A stretch of 15,374 nucleotides of DNA, taken from assembly GCA_043813805.1 (NCBI GenBank), contig JBDRKR010000003.1, forward strand, positions 1 to 15,374, given 5' to 3'. This stretch comes from 2-02-FULL-43-13 sp043813805 (lineage in GTDB: Bacteria; Patescibacteriota; Minisyncoccia; Minisyncoccales; MHMH01). This document shows, one piece after another, positions 13,804-15,374 of this stretch. The position numbers and the translations under genes were made by a program. Position 1 is the stretch's first letter. The number at the start of each line of letters is the position of its first letter. The notes under the pieces were generated by a model that saw nothing but the letters and a program-made list of their open reading frames with translations, searched no databases and was not told where the DNA came from.

Positions 13804-13886
13804 TGTGGACCTGGGCCCGTGATGTATGTAATAACATTCCGCCATTGACAAGCGGACAAGCGGGTGTGAACCCCGCCGGGTCCACA
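13804..13886 (+). ncRNA. tRNA-like structured element, not a canonical tRNA
   Basis: The ends pair over 10 bp, TGTGGACCTG (13804-13813) with CGGGTCCACA (13877-13886). A hairpin GCGGG-TGTGAAC-CCCGC (13860-13876) stacks directly on this stem, as a T arm does on an acceptor stem. A third hairpin, TCCGC (13838-13842) / GCGGA (13852-13856), sits where an anticodon arm would be. Unlike a tRNA there is no D loop with GG, and the seven-base T-like loop lacks the TTC start; these two contacts normally touch each other, so both halves of the D-T contact are missing together. GACAAGCG is tandemly repeated at 13847-13862. The 3' end lies two bases before tRNA-Gly. A decayed tRNA or a new structured RNA are both possible. 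Confidence 0.5.
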
Positions 13887-13888
13887 TC

Positions 13889-13959
13889 GCGGGTGTCGTA
13901 TATTGGTATTACCTCAGCTTTCCAAGCTGATGAGAGGGGTTCGATTCCCCTCACCCGCT
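13889..13959 (+). tRNA. tRNA-Gly (TCC)
   Basis: A complete cloverleaf: acceptor GCGGGTG/CACCCGC, D arm GTAT-ATTGGTAT-TAC region, anticodon stem TCAGC/GCTGA around loop TTTCCAA (anticodon TCC), T arm AGGGG-TTCGATT-CCCCT, and T73 as is usual for bacterial tRNA-Gly. CCA is not encoded. Confidence 0.95.
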
Positions 13960-14145
13960 CAATAGTATACTTTTAGAGTAAATCTCTTTCATTTCCCCTT
14001 TATTTAGGGCATTTTCGGCAGGTTCTAACCTGGCTTTTTCTTCATGCAGGGCTTTTACCTCTGAAGCCGCCCTTTCGATGACAATAAAAGGTTTGAATTC
14101 ATTTCTCCAGCAAGGATAGGAAACATATGATATGTCTGGACATCG
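13951..14145 (-). pseudogene. gene-like remnant abutting tRNA-Gly
   Basis: An open minus-strand frame of 64 codons without a usable start. Its content looks coding (SYPCWRNEFKPFIVIERA, then a charged helix ASEVKALHEEKARLEPAEN and GEMKEIYSK). It opens after a TAA at 14146-14148 and its stop lies inside the 3' end of tRNA-Gly, so the natural C-terminus may have been lost. I do not recognise the family. A truncated gene next to a tRNA 3' end is what past integration or deletion at a tRNA would leave, but chance cannot be excluded. Confidence 0.3.
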
Positions 14146-14181
14146 TTATTGCTAACGCCCATTGCACGATCTTGCACAACA

Positions 14182-14213
14182 AAAAAACCCACCAGTCATT
14201 TGATAGGTTTTTT
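14182..14213 (-). terminator. terminator-like hairpin downstream of the membrane protein gene
   Basis: AAAAAACC (14182-14189) pairs with GGTTTTTT (14206-14213) over 8 bp around a 16-base loop. On the minus strand it ends in GGTTTTTTTG, fitting termination of the transcript from 14476 onward; its mirror shape could also stop plus-strand transcription from tRNA-Gly. Confidence 0.55.
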
Positions 14214-14221
14214 GCAGGTTA

Positions 14222-14269
14222 AACTTTATAACTTTATAATCCCTATAGGATTTATAATTTTATAAAGTT
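14222..14269. repeat. large AT-rich inverted repeat
   Basis: Arms 14222-14242 and 14248-14269 pair as 10 bp (AACTTTATAA/TTATAAAGTT), a 2x2 internal loop, 6 bp, one bulged T and 3 bp, leaving the loop CTATA. The unit CTTTATAA also occurs twice directly in the left arm (14224-14231 and 14232-14239). No T tract follows, so it is not a plain terminator; a protein-binding palindrome or an element end are options. Confidence 0.65.
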
Positions 14270-14475
14270 CGGGTTTTATTCTACTTTATTCCCTTATTCA
14301 GATTTGCCGTTTGAAAATGCAATAGAAATAACCAGATTGTCCGCCAAATGCACCAGGATTTGCCACGGGTGGAAAACTTTTGTTCGGGAAATTTGGAATA
14401 TCGCAGGGGTTTGGAATAGCATCCTTGATCTGGAACCCAGGTTTTTAGGGGTGTTTCGGATATTTTGGGGGTGTC

Positions 14476-15374
14476 TCACCGATGCGTCTCGGTCGTTGGT
14501 TTACTGCTAGCCCAAATTATCGTAATCAAAGCGAAAATATAAAAAACAACTCCTGTCCAAAAGGCAGTTGATATATTAAAACTCAACGCTATCGCCACTG
14601 CCAGCACTGAAGCAAAAACCGATGCAGCCCCGTTAACACCCCAAAGTAAAGGAGTGAGATGTTCTGATTTTATTGAAGCTATTTTCATCCCCAGGGGAAA
14701 AGCCATGCCCATAAAGATTCCTATAGCAAAAAGTATAATAACCGCGATAGTGATTCTTATTATTGTTGTTGCGCCATAAAAAAGTTGGACTGCCTGTGGT
14801 GTAAATAGACCGAAAATAACCAATACGGCCAACAGGAAAATCAATCGCCTCGTTGCCGACCGCCTCATTTGGACCATGTCTATCTTTCGCGTTAAATAAC
14901 TCCCCAAGCCGCTAGATAAAAGCAAAGAGAACAAAACTACCGAAAGACTATAAATAGGATTGCCCAAAAAAACAATCAGTCTTTGCATCTGAGAAATTTC
15001 GATCAACATAAAACCAACTCCTATGGATAAAAAATACAAAACCAATGGCCAACTTGTGCGTTGAAAAACTTTCTTCCTTTTTAAGACTAGTGGCAAAACA
15101 ATGCACAGCATAGAAAATACGAACGTAATAATCAGCAAAAATCCTATCATCACCACTGCCTTTAGATTGAAAGTCATTTTCCCCTGCTCCCATAAGCTAC
15201 CGTTAAATACATCCTTCAGCCGCAACATCTGGAAGAAAAAGGGCGAATTATCAATCGGCGCAGATATGTCGATAGGAAATTGATCAATGAAAGTTTTGGA
15301 ATTTTCTCCCGATGCAATAATTGCAAAATTGGAGTCCAAAGCAAACCGCGGACTTAACACCAGCTCAAATCCCA
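14476..15374 (-). CDS. polytopic membrane protein, C-terminal part; spermidine-synthase-like membrane domain (partial)
   Basis: The frame is open to the right edge of the window, so the N-terminus is missing; the GTG at 15360 is internal, as open codons continue beyond it. The visible part begins with DISAPIDNSPFFFQMLRLKD, resembling the 'P..D..PFFF' end of the catalytic-like domain in membrane-fused spermidine synthase homologues. About seven membrane helices follow. LYFLSIGVGFMLIEISQMQR, LGNPIYSLSVVLFSLLLSSG, MGMAFPLGMKIAS and LLWGVNGAASVFASVLAVAI are hallmarks of that family's membrane region. Whether the missing part has the synthase site is unknown, and many homologues are not proven aminopropyltransferases. 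The gene ends at a TGA with a terminator-like hairpin about 260 bases further. Confidence 0.75.
   Translation of the reverse strand, partial: GFELVLSPRFALDSNFAIIASGENSKTFIDQFPIDISAPIDNSPFFFQMLRLKDVFNGSLWEQGKMTFNLKAVVMIGFLLIITFVFSMLCIVLPLVLKRKKVFQRTSWPLVLYFLSIGVGFMLIEISQMQRLIVFLGNPIYSLSVVLFSLLLSSGLGSYLTRKIDMVQMRRSATRRLIFLLAVLVIFGLFTPQAVQLFYGATTIIRITIAVIILFAIGIFMGMAFPLGMKIASIKSEHLTPLLWGVNGAASVFASVLAVAIALSFNISTAFWTGVVFYIFALITIIWASSKPTTETHR

Larger units (their letters stand above)
13960..14475. other. intergenic region without an intact gene
   Basis: About 516 bases between tRNA-Gly and the membrane protein gene. It holds the remnant reading frame (to 14145), a terminator-like hairpin (14182-14213) and an AT-rich inverted repeat (14222-14269). 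In 14270-14475 only weak overlapping frames on both strands occur, none with a ribosome binding site or recognisable motif; I see no gene there. Confidence 0.7.

Noticed and set aside
13716..13848. A decayed MITE-like mobile element with inverted ends and a hairpin centre
   Set aside because: The arms fit an inverted repeat, but the mismatches are all G-U in one orientation and no target duplication is seen. RNA structure explains them better, though the element cannot be fully excluded.
13711..13886. tmRNA or a permuted tmRNA
   Set aside because: The 3' end GCGGG...CCCGCC resembles tmRNA, but the T-like loop is not canonical, there is no recognisable tag reading frame or 5' tRNA half, and the region is far too short.
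13754..13954. Minus-strand 66-codon reading frame beginning MRGIEPLSSAW
   Set aside because: It is the antisense of tRNA-Gly and the tRNA-like element; this peptide pattern is a familiar artefact of tRNA genes.
14294..14510. Overlapping small frames on both strands (about 60-68 codons)
   Set aside because: Neither has a ribosome binding site, a known motif or clear coding character; the plus-strand one begins with TTG and runs into the membrane protein gene.
1..15374. CRISPR arrays, insertion sequences or toxin-antitoxin genes
   Set aside because: No repeat-spacer pattern, transposase or paired small toxin-antitoxin frames were seen.

Overview
The window looks like a chromosomal piece of a small-genome uncultured bacterium, most likely of the Candidatus Patescibacteria (CPR, Parcubacteria-like) group. 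This is inferred from four things: a compact single-strand type IV pilus operon with PilB, PilC, PilM, PilN and PilO but no PilP or secretin PilQ; several start codons without a Shine-Dalgarno site; tRNA genes mostly without encoded CCA; and TGA used as a normal stop. No database comparison was possible, so the lineage is tentative.

Layout. From 57 to 854 (minus strand) there is an unrecognised 198-residue protein with a good promoter and ribosome binding site, preceded by a tRNA-His gene and its terminator. From 950 to 3176 (minus) there is a secreted multidomain metallophosphoesterase with its own strong promoter and terminator. From 3195 to 3355 (minus) lies the most unusual object: a complete tRNA-Arg(TCT) gene sitting inside the anticodon arm of a second, outer Arg-like tRNA. 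The two outer halves are joined by a 12-bp GC-rich helix, and the unit has its own promoter inside the end of the pilus operon.

From 3385 to 13540 (minus) runs one long operon. In order of transcription it has a membrane histidine kinase, a single-domain response regulator, PilB, PilC, three type IV pilin-like or minor-pilin proteins, a PilX-like protein with a beta-helix-like body, PilM, PilN, PilO, and a small membrane protein of unknown role in the place PilP often occupies. Spacing is tight, with several ATGA or TAATG overlaps. A second promoter precedes pilM. The kinase and regulator presumably tune pilus assembly; PilB and PilC drive it from the cytoplasm and inner membrane; PilM/N/O form the alignment complex; the minor pilins prime or tip the fibre.

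From 13560 to 13959 (plus strand) is an RNA-rich region: tRNA-Pro(TGG), a strong promoter followed by a short terminated leader RNA, a tRNA-like element that is not a canonical tRNA, and tRNA-Gly(TCC). The leader and the tRNA-like element are complementary over 26 bp plus a further 12 bp, and every non-Watson-Crick pair is G-U on the plus strand. This points to a structured or mutually antisense RNA pair. From 13960 to 14475 there is a gene-like remnant on the minus strand, a terminator and a large AT-rich inverted repeat. From 14476 to the right edge (minus) is the 3' part of a polytopic membrane protein resembling the membrane domain of spermidine-synthase-like proteins.
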